This document shows, in pieces, positions 22,901 through 35,900 of a DNA stretch of 64,000 bases. This DNA comes from Marisa cornuarietis. Lineage: Eukaryota; Mollusca; Gastropoda; Architaenioglossa; Ampullariidae. Every line of letters starts with the position of its first letter. The stretch's first letter is position 1. Location of the stretch: assembly GCA_004794655.1 (NCBI GenBank), contig SMMW01000172.1:310001-374000 (forward strand), given 5' to 3'. The position numbers were made by a program, and so were the translations under genes. Below the pieces are notes generated by a model. That model had not been told where the DNA came from. It saw only the letters and a program-made list of their open reading frames with translations, and made no database searches.

Positions 22901-25900
22901 GTAAAGAAAGTTGGCACTAATGTCTATATTTAGCCGCCTGCCTTTTTTTTTTTTTTTGTACTGCAGTCGTGGCGGATACAGCTGGAGTCGAAAGTCTTTG
23001 CCGAGTGTTGGGTGGCCTAATGGATTGTCAGCCAGTCTTGTGAGACCTCGTTATAGGCGGGGATGTAGTAAAAAAGCAGCGAGTCTCCATCGTGGCCTGA
23101 CATTTTTGGTTGAGGCTGAGTAGTTTCACACTTCCCATAAACAGCGCAGATTTTTTGGTGATGTGGAGACTGTGGAAGATTTGAAGAGACGTTAAATCCT
23201 AGGAACGTAGGTAGGTCGGGTCCCTGCCCATCTGATGATCGAAAGATACTTTTGATATAAATATTACCAGCGCAATATCTAACCCTAACCATAGAGATGT
23301 AAACTTCATTCATAATGTTCAGAAGCTGCAAAATTCAGCAGAACGCTTTGTCCTCGGAGTACGAAAAGGTAATCGTGTGACTCATTGACTAGAAACTTTC
23401 TGTTCGCTGAGATTTTTTTCCGGAAGTTCCTGTCCTGCCTGTTTATCTGATCTTCTTCCGTTGCTTGTGGAAATCCCCGCTTTTCGTGTAATGAACCGAC
23501 TTTGTCCGCGCCTGTCACCCAGACTTCTGCCTACCCTTCCCTTTTTCTCCCACCCCACTACAAGCACCACCACCAGCGTCTCCCGCCCTTGTGCATCAGA
23601 CCAATGGAACAGTCGTCTTTCATTTCCGCTACATACACTCAATCGTGCAGTGAATACAACTGATCTCTTAAAACAATGTAGCTTACACTGTATGAAAATC
23701 ACTCATCTAAAACTACATGTAACAGAACGTTTGCCACCATACAACCGTCTTACTATTTGTAATCTTTGGTGGTGGGCAAAATAAGGCCTTAAAAATGTTT
23801 ATTTTTAGCGAATAGATCCATTTAAATTGTGGCCAGGGGCCAGTTGCACAACACGTTTCTAAACCTTAAAACTGTTCTAAAGAAGCAAAATCTCTTCTTA
23901 ACTATTTAGATGCATTGCAGAAAAACATAAACAATTGTACTGACAGGACGGAAAGTCAGACTTAAACAACTTTATCTTACTTAAAGCAGTTTGAGTTTTA
24001 AAAATTCTAAAATTGTGGTGTACACTTTAAACTGATTATCTAAATAGAGTTAAGGCCTAAAAGTGTTTAAATTTAGAAATGTGTTGTGCAACTGGCCCCT
24101 TGACCTTATTAAAATAAGAGAGATTTGTGTAAAATGTGTTGACATAACTCTTTTCACGCTCCACTGTTTAAAAACTCGTCAAAAATACATATTAGTATAT
24201 AGGGAGATATCTAGAGCTTCTTTTAGAGGCCCAGCTTCTACAATCACACCAAAAAAAGTGGTGGGGGGGGACGCGGGGAGGGAGATGAGTGTTCTTGACA
24301 GGTCAGACTGATGCAATTAGCGAAGCATGACTTCTAAGGTACCGCATCTGTGATCCTCACCATCCTCCCCCGATCAAACCATTCTTTTCTGCCGTAAGCA
24401 GGGATAGGACTACGTCCTGGGGGAAAAATCTTAGTACGCACCTGAGAGGTAAAATAAAATTCTGAATGATTGGAGGAACTGAACTTAGAATGCGGAACTC
24501 CAGACGACACTACAAGCAATCAATTTGTACTGTTAGCTGTCACCACCCAGGACAGAAATGTCATGAAGTGTTGGAGGCTTTCAAGTCCTGCCTAGTGAGC
24601 TCAGGTGTTTCAAAAGGTGCGCGAAACAAAAGCGAGATCAAAAGCTGGCGCTGATGACTGGAGGGCCTAAGGGTTTGACAGGTGAGTGGTGGAGGTGGAG
24701 TGGGGGCAAGGGAAATGACAATCAACGCAAAGTAAAGCTGCATTGACAGCTGTGCGACAAACGATGGAGTGCGTGATTTCATGGCAGTATTGGCTTCAAC
24801 TCCTTACACATAATCATTTCGATTTACTAATATTAACAGTGCGTTTCTCTTCCTACCAAACAATTGTAAAATGGTGTTTCAGATTTGAAAGTTTCTTTAA
24901 AGACTTTCGTTTCCAGGAACGATCCCTAAAACTTCTTATTTTTATGGCAAGATTTTACGTCAGAAAAAAAGAACTTCTGTTGTTTTTAAAAAACTTGCGG
25001 GTAGTGACATTTTAAAACAAATGGATATTAGCAGAATACGGTAAAAAAAAAAAAACACACAAAGCTTTACAGCAGAAAAGGCCATCTTGAATCAGATAAG
25101 CATAATCTAACTTTTAAAAATTGTTTTAAGAATGCCATCTTCATATTCCACCTTTCAGACTAAAGTGAGAAAAAAGCATATTGTTCGCCTTACATCTTAA
25201 ATCACAAGGTGAAGACTTTATTTTCTCATGATGTCTCAGTTCTAGACACAGCCCTGGAATGCACTACTTCAAAACCTGGACATACAGACCTATGTTAAAA
25301 TACAGAAGGATAATATTATAATGAAGGTGACCACAGCTTCTTTGATATGTAAAAATGAACCTTGTAACACCAGACAATCATTACAATTGTACATTATCCC
25401 AAAATACAAATTTAAAAAGTTGCCCAAGGCAAAGGTAACTGAATAATGGGTAACTGTAATTGTTCAGTTATGCAAAATACATCTTATAGAGCTAAAAGTA
25501 AACTGAATTTGTCTAAATAGGTACCTAAATATGTGCACACGCGCTTTAAATTATAACATTTATTGTCAGAACATTCAGTTTGGCTCATTTTTGTTACTAA
25601 GAGTTCCTCAGATTTGTGAACTCCTGGTCATATAAAAGGAGTGGGGTTTCTGGATTTGACTATACTTCATTCCCAGGAAACAATTTAATTCCTACCCATA
25701 CACAAGGAAGAAGTTTTGCATGATAGATAACAGTGATAGGCAGCCATGTTTGAGCTAACAAACTTGTGAAGATGTTAAAGCAGGTGGCAAGACAATGAAC
25801 AAAGTCATCATGCCTGGAAAGTGCAGTTTCTAAAATTGATAGTTAAACTGTTAACAGAAAAAAGATTACAGATACTGAATGTTGTAGGACAAAACGGACA

Positions 25901-28900
25901 AAAGATCAGATGTGCACTTTGCGATGTATTTTTGAATATTACTTCAATAAGTGAAGCTATTTGTCAGACTTTTTCAGCTTTGGTAAGAAAATGGCTAATA
26001 CAATTGTACCCCAGGTTGTCTTCCTGCTTTAATTTGTAACAAGTAAAATATAAGTGACAGATTACCTGTAGCTAGTTCGGTCTGCCCGTTATGAAAATGT
26101 CCTCCAAAAGCCCTTTTAAAAGGTTTCCAGGACCTTAAACATCTTTATTTTCTGTGTGATTAGACCTTTGTGAACCCTGAGTGCATGTTGTTATGATTCG
26201 CCAATCATGTATGACATTGAAATGTGCAGATTGCATGCCCTGTGAAAACCTAGAAAAAAATGTTCCTTAGAGAGTATCAGGCCTGGAAGTGTAGTCGTTA
26301 TGACCGAGAGAGGGAGCAGGGCGAGCCTTCCAGAGGTTCACCATTAGGAAGCGAGCAATTCTCAGAAGCTGCAGACATGTAGGTCGTATTTTGAAGCTCA
26401 TTTCCGCGAGCACATTTGATCGAGAGTCGAGCAGATACGGTGCTGACCCTCGGAAGCTTTCTGCGTGATTTGTCTTCGGTGCGTTGAAAGTGACAGATGG
26501 GGACAGTGCAACGAGAAGCACCACGGTGAGTTCAAAGCGTCCTCCTCTCCGTCTTCCGTTTTTGTTTTAGCCGACAATTTCTGGTCGTCGCCTGTCCATT
26601 CCTCTCATCCTTTGACTGGTACCAGCTGACGAACGGTAATGCTGCTCCACCGGTGCTGGTCGTCGTGGGGGTGGGGGTGGGGGGAACAATTGGATAGATG
26701 CAGCGGCGGACAAGACACGTCATTGCTGCAGTTTAAAGTTAAATTAGTTTTTTGTTTAAAGATCTCCTCTCCCTTCTGCATGCGCACGCGCGCACACACA
26801 CACGCGCACAATTTCCTCTCCTTTCCCTCCCTCCATCATTGCGCGACGCCAGCAGTAATCAGACAGATGTGCTTGCTCGATCAGAAGGCCAATCCTTATG
26901 TGGGATGAGCGGATTTGTTGCTGTGTTACTGCATTGCTCTCCTGTCCTTTGTCTGCAAAGCGAAGTAAAGCAGACTCTCCCTCCCTCGTTCCCTGCACGG
27001 ACGTTTCCTTACTTCTCTCCATGTCGTCTGCATGTGGCTCTTGTTTACAGGGCTGGCTGTTTTCCCATGATATAGCCATAAGAGCAACCCTCCCTCCCTC
27101 CCTGTGCCTTTTTTCTCTCACCTCATCTACCTCCGCCTTTCACTCCTACCCTGTGTGTGATAGCTACAGACGCGTTGTAATAGTGCCTTTAGCTATCTTT
27201 ATGTGCAGTTTACTAAATATAATATCCCACAAAGCGCTTTGGATCAGGTTCTCTTTCCTCCATCATGGCTTATAACACGATTATATCAGTAATCTTTTCT
27301 GTATTAATGCCACCACTACAACATCATGTAATAATACAACGAATGAAATCCGATGTTGACAGAGGAGGTAGGAGTATAGAAGTATGTACGTGTTGAGACT
27401 TTCCCGAGAATGCAGCTGTCTACGGGTGTTGGTGTGTGTTCGTTAAAGTCTCTTGGTTTACAGCTGTAGCGATCTTCAAGCTCCTTTCCTTGATGGCTGG
27501 TCTCTTGTCCTCGCCGTCCCTGGCAAGGGATCACTGGCAGACGCTTGGCCTGCAGACCGGTTCACGACCCAACACCGTGTAGCTCCGCGCTGCCTAGCAT
27601 TTTCATAACCACCTCTGTTGTGAGGAGCTGTGGTGCCACCATTGAAGGGACAGCGCTGCCACGATGAAGTCTCGTGATCAGTTTCCTCATCTGTACCTCT
27701 TCTCGCATCCGTCGCCACTCTCATTAGGCCCTTTTGCGTATATCCTGGACGATCACACATCTCGGCATCATCTTGTTGACTCGTTGGACTATTTGAGTAC
27801 TTTATTAGTTAACCATTAAACCCTGGTAAATAAGGTTAAATTGTGTTTTTTCTTTTGGCGGTTCAACAAATATTGAAATCGTCCGTTAAACCAGTCGGCT
27901 TTTGCACAGTCTTCTATATTATCTTGTTTGTTTACTTTGTCATACGTACCATGAATATTTGCCTTCTTTGTTTGAGAGTTTTATAAAAGTCGCTAACGCT
28001 TGCTGACAAGTTGCAGTCTGATGAAAGTCATCACATTTAAGTACCATGGTTCCAGTTTATGTATAGTGTTTCTCAACTCATTAGTGTCTGTGTCGCAATC
28101 CTTCGTTTTTGGCGTTCAAAAGTGTTTCTTGATAAAGAGGGAAAAGGAGATGATCATCATTATCATGACGATGAAGTAGTAGTAGTATTAAAATCGTCAT
28201 TCATTTTTAACTTATCAACAAGTATCCATTCTGCAACTCGTTCAACAAAGCATCAAATGCCCTCAGAAAGCCCAATGACATGGACCAGGACAGCGGAGCC
28301 ATCCGCTGAGAAATAATAAGACCGAATGATAAGGCCTTAATAAAGAGTGCGTGTACATTGTGAACGGAACTGTTCTTAATACGGACCCCGTACTTAAGGA
28401 AACCAGGGGTAGATCTAACATTCCCAACACCTACCAACTGTGTAAGTTGAGTGAGACAAGATGTGAACCGACCGAGCGCTGTGCCCTAGACCCCAAAAGT
28501 CTATGAAAGCCATTCGCATAAAATCACATGGTTAGTGGTGTTGAAAGCCCCAGAAGAGATAATGAGACATCACTATGGTCAAATGCATTCAGAAGATCGT
28601 TGACCACTCGAACTAGAGCTACCTTAGTGCTGTACGACTTAGGATAGGCTGGTTGATAAGGCTGGAGAAGATCATTAGCCTCCACCTGACCCACGAGGTG
28701 CTCCAGGACAGTATATTCAAGTACTATCGCGGTCAATGGGAGATTATATGCCGGTCTGCAGCTTTTCAACCTACCGTAATTCCCGTTAGCTTTCGTAAGA
28801 GGGGGTCTTACTAGTGCGTGCTTGAAACAGAGATGAGCAATTCCAGGGGAAAAAGAAGTATTCAAAATAGATGTAATTATCGGTAGAAGCTCGTCTAGAC

Positions 28901-31900
28901 ATCGGAAGAAAAGGCTAGAGGGAACAGGATGGAGTTCACAGGATTTGTTGGGCATTTGCAACACCATGCACCAAATGTACTCAGCAGAAATGAAGTTGGA
29001 AAAAACCTAATGGAGTACTGGTAAACCAGTGGGCTGCCTGTAGGCGGAGCAAGAACATCAAGATCATTTTTTTAGGATGACTGTAAGAAAGGTCGCAGAA
29101 TGATTGTGCAAGTGCAGAAGAAATGCTGCATACATCATCCGGGCGCTTTGCAGGAATATTTTTGTGGGGAGACAGCGGTAATAATAGTGTCTGAACGTGC
29201 TGACTGTTGGTCTCTGATCATATGAGTCAGTCGATTTTTACACCGGACAAAATACTGACCTCGGACAACAAGTCCAGTTTGCCGCCTGTTCAGCATGATG
29301 ACACGCGCTTTGCATCCATGATTTCAGAGGTCGTCCAAGGGGTAGCAGGCCGCACAGACACCAGTCGTTAGCAAACACGCAGCAAATGTGTGACTTGTAA
29401 CACACACACACACAGCTGTCTGTAGACACCGCAGATATAAGGTACGGCGCGAACGAACTATACAAGTAGGTCTGAAACTCAGCGACATCAGTCTTGCGTG
29501 GTGAAGGGGAAGTGGCAGTCTTGATAGACGGAACCACTTATTCTAATATTAGTTCAGAATATACTCAGAAATGGTCGGACGCCACCTTTTCCTGAACCCT
29601 ATCCTGCGGTCAAAGGATTGTTTGTAGTAATAATAATAATAGTGAAGATTTGTATAGCGCATATTCACACTCATAGAGAGCATGCTCTTAGCGCTTAAAA
29701 CGAGGAAGAGACGTGGACTAAGTAGATACAGAACACAGGGGACGAAAGAAAACGACAGTACTGACGACGAAACAAAACAAAAGGCATCAAGTAACAGGAA
29801 CAGAGAAATATAGTGATTCTGCCGAGATAGATGGGTAAAGTAGCAAGAGGGAAGGGGGCGGGGTTAAGAAGGACGAGCATTGTGTGGACTGTGTTAGGAG
29901 TAATGCTCAAGGAAGAGGTGCGTTTTCAGTGCAGATTTGAAAGATTCAATTGTAGGATGACAACAATTGATAACCCAGTCCAGTCTGCTCTAAGACGGTG
30001 GGTGGTGGGTACGTGCAAGTTGCTCATTTTGCCCGTAAACATTTCTTTCACAGCAGAGAGATCGGTCGATGGGTCAAGGTAGCGATTTACATCACCAACA
30101 ACAACTAGATTATTATAAGTGATTACATGTACAAACTTACGGAGTAATTACAACCTTCAATAGAAGAAAAACTTAGGTCAGGAGTGCCATAGCAGTAACC
30201 AAGTCAGCCAAAGTGTCTGTACGCAACACGGCCAGCAGATCTCCTCCAGCACCAGACAGGCGTGGCACAAAAAGCAGACGGTGTCATCTCATATAAATCT
30301 GGTTCATTACCGGAAGACTCAAATCATGTTTCATGTTTTAAGTCCAGGTCGTATTAACCATCATCGATAAAGTCCATCTCGACAGCTTCTTTTCCATAAG
30401 ACTGTGTTTTTAGACATGGAGTCTTTAGAAACTGTACCATCGGCTGATAACAGAGAATAACATCCTTTTTGCCCTCGACGGCCACCAACAGCCTGTCGTG
30501 GTGTGACCTGGGAGAGACCACAGGTGCAGTCGCCAGACTAACACGAGGTCGAGGCAAACGGTGGAGTCTGGACATGTTGCAGCTTGAACTGCGTTGTACA
30601 ATCTGTGGAACAATCCACGGAATTTAAATCGGACCTGTTCCAACCAGCAGATCGGTCGCTTGTCAGGCTGCGAGCACGAGTACTGAAACAGTCGAGCGCT
30701 TAGCACCAGATGACTTGGAAATGAAAACAGCAGGAGCAGAGAAGGAAACTCTACATTTCTGAAGACTTTGCTTCCGATGACCAGCACGACAGCGGCGAAG
30801 GCGCTGCCAGCCAGTTGAGAACAGCAATATAGGTCAAAGTGTCAGAGGGTCTCATGGACGCACGCACTAGGCTTACAGCTGAAGAGAGGATTTAAGAGGG
30901 ACAACTGTGCCTTGCTACAGACATTTGCCTGAACTCAGTAAAACTCAGAAAACAGTGTACTCTGTAAGATCAAGTGGGACAATGGAACCCAGGCTATTTG
31001 TTTTCAAATTGTTTACATCGGGTTGCCCAGATAAAATACAGTATTGCAATGGATAGCAATGGTATTCAGTAGGTTTTATTTTCTTTGTGAATAGTGCTGT
31101 GCACGTGTAATAAATACACACACAAATGTGCGCGTGTGTATAATGTTGTTTCCTTCCGTTGTTAGTTGTGATGGAATCTTGTCTTAATCTTTGTAAGAAG
31201 AATCGATAGCATGCCCTATAAGTATTGTGCCTTTACAAACAATCAGAAGCCGTCAACTCGTGATCGTTACTTGTTAACAGTCCATTGTCGAAAGGTTGCT
31301 GAAACTTGTTCAATTTCTCCTTTTGTAGACACGATTCTGCAAAGACAGCTACTTTGTAACGACCCGCCCCATTGTTGTAATGTGAGCCCCTGTTAACCCT
31401 TTGGCCTGTTAGCGCCCGCTTGGCTGTCTTCTTAAAGGTCAGCAGGTCAGCGAACGGCGGTCCGGAAGAAAAGCATTTCTGGTAAAATACATTGATTGTT
31501 GGAAGTTCATGGTCTCTGAGACGATTACGGTTTTTACAGACACAGTGTATTGTGTTACACTCAAAAGCAACAGTTCCACGCTTTTGTGGACACAAGCCGG
31601 GGTTTAAAATGAAGGCCAACCTTGACCTTGTTTGAGAGACAGAGACTGGGGCCAGTTGCACAACACGTTTGTAAACCTTAAAACTGTTCTAAAGAAGCAA
31701 AATCTCTTCTTAGCCATTTTGATGCATTGCAGAAAAACATACAAAAACATTGTACTGACAGGACAGAAAGTCAGACTTGAACAACTTTATCTTACTTAAA
31801 GCAGTTTGAGTTTTAAAAATTCTAAAATTGTGGTGTGCACTTTAAATTAATTATCTAAATAGAGTTAAGGCCTAAAAGTGTTTAAAATTAGAAATGTGTT

Positions 31901-32690
31901 GTGCAACTGGCCCCTGGTGTATTGTGTGCTCCGTGCACAGTAGTGGTATTTTTTTAAAACGGATTCCGCAGCAGAGCGTAAGGCAGACACATTGATGATG
32001 TCTCAAGGTGTCATTTTCACTCCACTTCTGCATTGGATTATCCTTCCATTCAATTTTTTAAAAGAAGGCTAATAAAGATTAAGAATAAACGCCATTCCTA
32101 AAGGGTTGGAAAGAGAATGTGTAATTTGAACTTTGTAAAAGATACATAGAAAAAGTAGCAAAGCTGATATTTTTAATACCTGTTTGTTCCAGCTTCTTAA
32201 TGACATCGAAGAGCATCTGGATATCACTATCGACCGCGTTGGCAGCGACTTTGATGTTCCTGTCAACGAATTTGACGGCAAAGTGACTTATGGTCAGAAG
32301 CGTAAAGGAGGAGGTAGGCATGCAGATTCTAGTTTGCTTCTGCCACGTGCATTTTAGTATTCCTTGAGCAGCTGCTACATTTATTTCTCTTATTTTTGTT
32401 GGTATTTCTTGAGTAACTGCTAAATACCTACCTTTACTTCATATAATATTACTTCAGTAAGTGCTACATGTATTTCTGTTGGTATTCCTTGAGTAACTGC
32501 TATATGTATTTCTTGAGAAACTTCTATTTATACTCTTTCGCGAGCGTTCCTTTTACTCGTTTTTTTCCCTAAATTTCATCTGTCGATTTGTGTTCGTGGG
32601 GATGAAATGCATGAATCTTTTAGTTAGATATCAAGAGTCGGCCTTGAAAATACACACGTTAACATAACAAATTTCAAGAAGATAATCGTC

Positions 32691-32730
<40 letters not shown>

Positions 32731-32861
32731 ATTGAACGCGTTCCCCACCATCAAAAGCAGACAAAGTATTTTACATACATGAACTTGCACAAGCACACAC
32801 TGTCAGTAAACACCACAAGCGTCTCACAAATTTATTCATGATCATTCAGATTAAAACTTTT

Positions 32862-32917
<56 letters not shown>

Positions 32918-35900
32918 CGCGCGCGCATGTACATCAGTTCTAGCCTGTTCTCCACTTACCTTGAGCAACTACTGTTAGTTTAATAAGTCTTGAGCATCCG
33001 CCATTTAAATTGCACATCTTTTTTGTAACAGCTTTTTTTAATTGCAATTCTAAAAATGGTTTCAATTTCGTTTTAAGTGTTGTTAGTAGTCTTCTTAGTT
33101 GTTTTCTAGTAAACTTTGCTTTGGGCTCCACCTGGCATTAAACGAACTTTGTTACGAACCGCAGCCAGTGACCCACGAAAGGAAACAGTTTCTTAATACA
33201 TTTCTGGTTGTGCTGCCGCAGTCTCCGGCCCTGAACTGCTGGGAAATCTAATGGACGTAGTCTTAATCCGTGATGTCCTCATCTGCTCATTTCATTCAGT
33301 CCCTAGACACACGTCTGTCCCGAGATAACCGTGTGTGTGTGTGTGTGTGTGTTTGTCAGCGCGCTTGAACATTTAGCTTGTCCAGGAAACTGCATCGACT
33401 GGGCCATCCATCATTAACTTTTCCCTGCAACCACACGCCAGAGCCTCTTGAAAGTAGGTTTCCACGAGAACCCTTTAGTTGGTGAAGGAGTGTCCTTTCT
33501 CGTGAATTTGGCTTCAGTGTCGCATCCCGCTCGCATTTTTTGGCGTCGCCTTGGGACTGGAGATTGAGTCGGGCTGCGAATTAACGTCGTTGGCTGCTCT
33601 TCAAGTCTTCAGTTACGCGCCGGTCTGCGCGCTTCGCGTGGCTGGACTACAGACAGATGGCGCTTTCCGTCTGTCAGCCCCTAGCCACGCGCCCCTGCTG
33701 ACGTCACGCACGCCCGGCATGGCCAGTGGGTAAACACAGCCGGCCATCCTCCTCGCTGATAGTCACCCGATTTTTTTTTTAATTTTTTTCCTTGATGGCG
33801 ACGTCTGTTTATTTCAAAGCCTTTTTTTTCGTTAAAGATGGAAAAGTTTATTTTTATCTTACAATAGGTTTCTTCTGAAAGCAAAGAACTTCCGAAATTT
33901 AATTTGGTCCTAACTTATTTCCGAATGTCCTTCGGGGTATTGCATGCGCTCACTCAAATCCATTCACTTCGAGGAAAAGATGGGGGATGATGCAGTTACC
34001 ACATTCATTTCCCCTTCGAGGTGGGGTCAGCGGTCAGACCTCGCATAGATTGCTTGGAGAGGACCTGGTCAGACATATTGGCCATCTGGCCTCGCACTGC
34101 CGCGGACACCAGCAAAACAGTTAGACCATCCTGGTGTCCACCGCTTTTGGACTGTTTGCCAAACATCGTTAATTGTTGAGTTAAATTATATTCTTCTAGA
34201 CTACAGTGTACAATAAATTTTATTATCTCATCTTGCTCACACAGTGTACACTAATTTTTTTATTGATATCAATGTTCTTAAACACCACGATGCAAAATAA
34301 ACTAAATACTCATATCATGTCTTTGAACATTACAGTGTAGAATATATAATCATGTCAGTGTTTTTCCAGCCCCACCTTGTATAATAAATTCTTTAACATC
34401 TAGTAACAGAGTAACTTGTGTAGAATAAATTATTGTATAATCACATTATGTTCCTTTACACTAAGGTGTGGTATACATTTTGTATTGACATCAGTGTTTT
34501 TCTAGCACCACCTTGTATAATAAATTCTTTAATACCGATTAACAGAGTAACTTGTGTAGAATAAATTATTGTATTATCACAGTGTTTTTTTATCACCACT
34601 TTGTATAATAAATTCTTCAATACTGATTAAGAGAGTAACTTGTGTAGAATAAATTATTGTATAATCACATTATCTTCCTTTACACTAAGGTGTGGTATAC
34701 ATTTTGTATTGACATCAGTGTTTTTCTAGCTCCACCTTCTATAATAAATTCCTTAACACCAAGTAATAGAGTAACTCAGTATAATTACGCCAATGATGTT
34801 CTTTGGTGACATGATATAAACTCTCTAGTATCGCGATCTAGAATGTTCTGTAAAGACTGCACTATTCTTCAACATCATGGTTAACACTGGGGTGTAAACG
34901 TCTGTGACGACCTCAGACTTTGCTGACAGTACAGGGTACAAAATGTATTTTAATGGTGTCGTTTTTCTGTAACAATAATTTTTCTGTGTGAAATAAATCC
35001 CATGAAGACGCCAGTGAATGCTAGCAGTACAGTGTAATACCCCCCCCCCTCAACTATTTTGTCTTTAACAGCATAAAGTAAACTGTAAAGTAAGAGAAAA
35101 GTCGCATAATAATATGGGTGTTCTTTATTGCAGACTGTAGAATAAATTACATGATAACGTTGATGTTCTTTGTTGTAGAATAAATTGCATAAATACTTGG
35201 GAGCTCAGAACAAAATAATTTTTGTTTTTTTGAAATGGACATAGTTTTTTTACTTTAGTAGTTAGAATTGTTTTATTTCCTCGGTGTAAAAATTTATTTT
35301 AATTGAAGATGACACCTATAAAAACTCTAATCTTTACTTCAAAGGCCGCATGTAATAGCTTCAATTTTCCATTATTAATGCATCCACCCTTTCAATCACA
35401 AACATTAATTCTTTTTAAGCGTCTGTGGTCGTTAACTTTGTTAGTTATATCCTTTAATGTGTTTTTTCTGAAGCTATTAACGGTGTTGTCTTTTACGTCT
35501 GCATCTAAGGTCCAGTACTTTCGTTTTCTTCAATCATTACATCTCCTTTAGAGATGTGAGATTTTCTTCTCACTCTCAGTCTCACTGTGTGGGTGTGTGG
35601 GTGTATACACACCTGCTTGAAAGGACCTTCCAGAACCGAGAAACCACTCAGCGTTTGTTGTGTGTCCAACGTGACCATTAGGTTGGCAATTAAGGAATGT
35701 AAGTCTCGGCATCCATCTCTGTGTTTCGGAACGGCCAACAGGAAGAGTCTTGAAGAAATGCCTGATTGTCTCCTGTGCAGGAGACCTCTTCCGGTACCCT
35801 AATGAAGCACCGCAGCTGCTTGTATCTCGCCAGTATACTTAGTTTTGCTTGCTGTCTTGCCACTCTAGATCTTATTGGCTGGCTGCTAAACCATAAATGC

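Noticed and set aside
26756..27275. Overlapping frames of 107-125 codons around 26.8-27.3 kb
   Set aside because: They run through SINE-like and low-complexity DNA on both strands and lack any domain.
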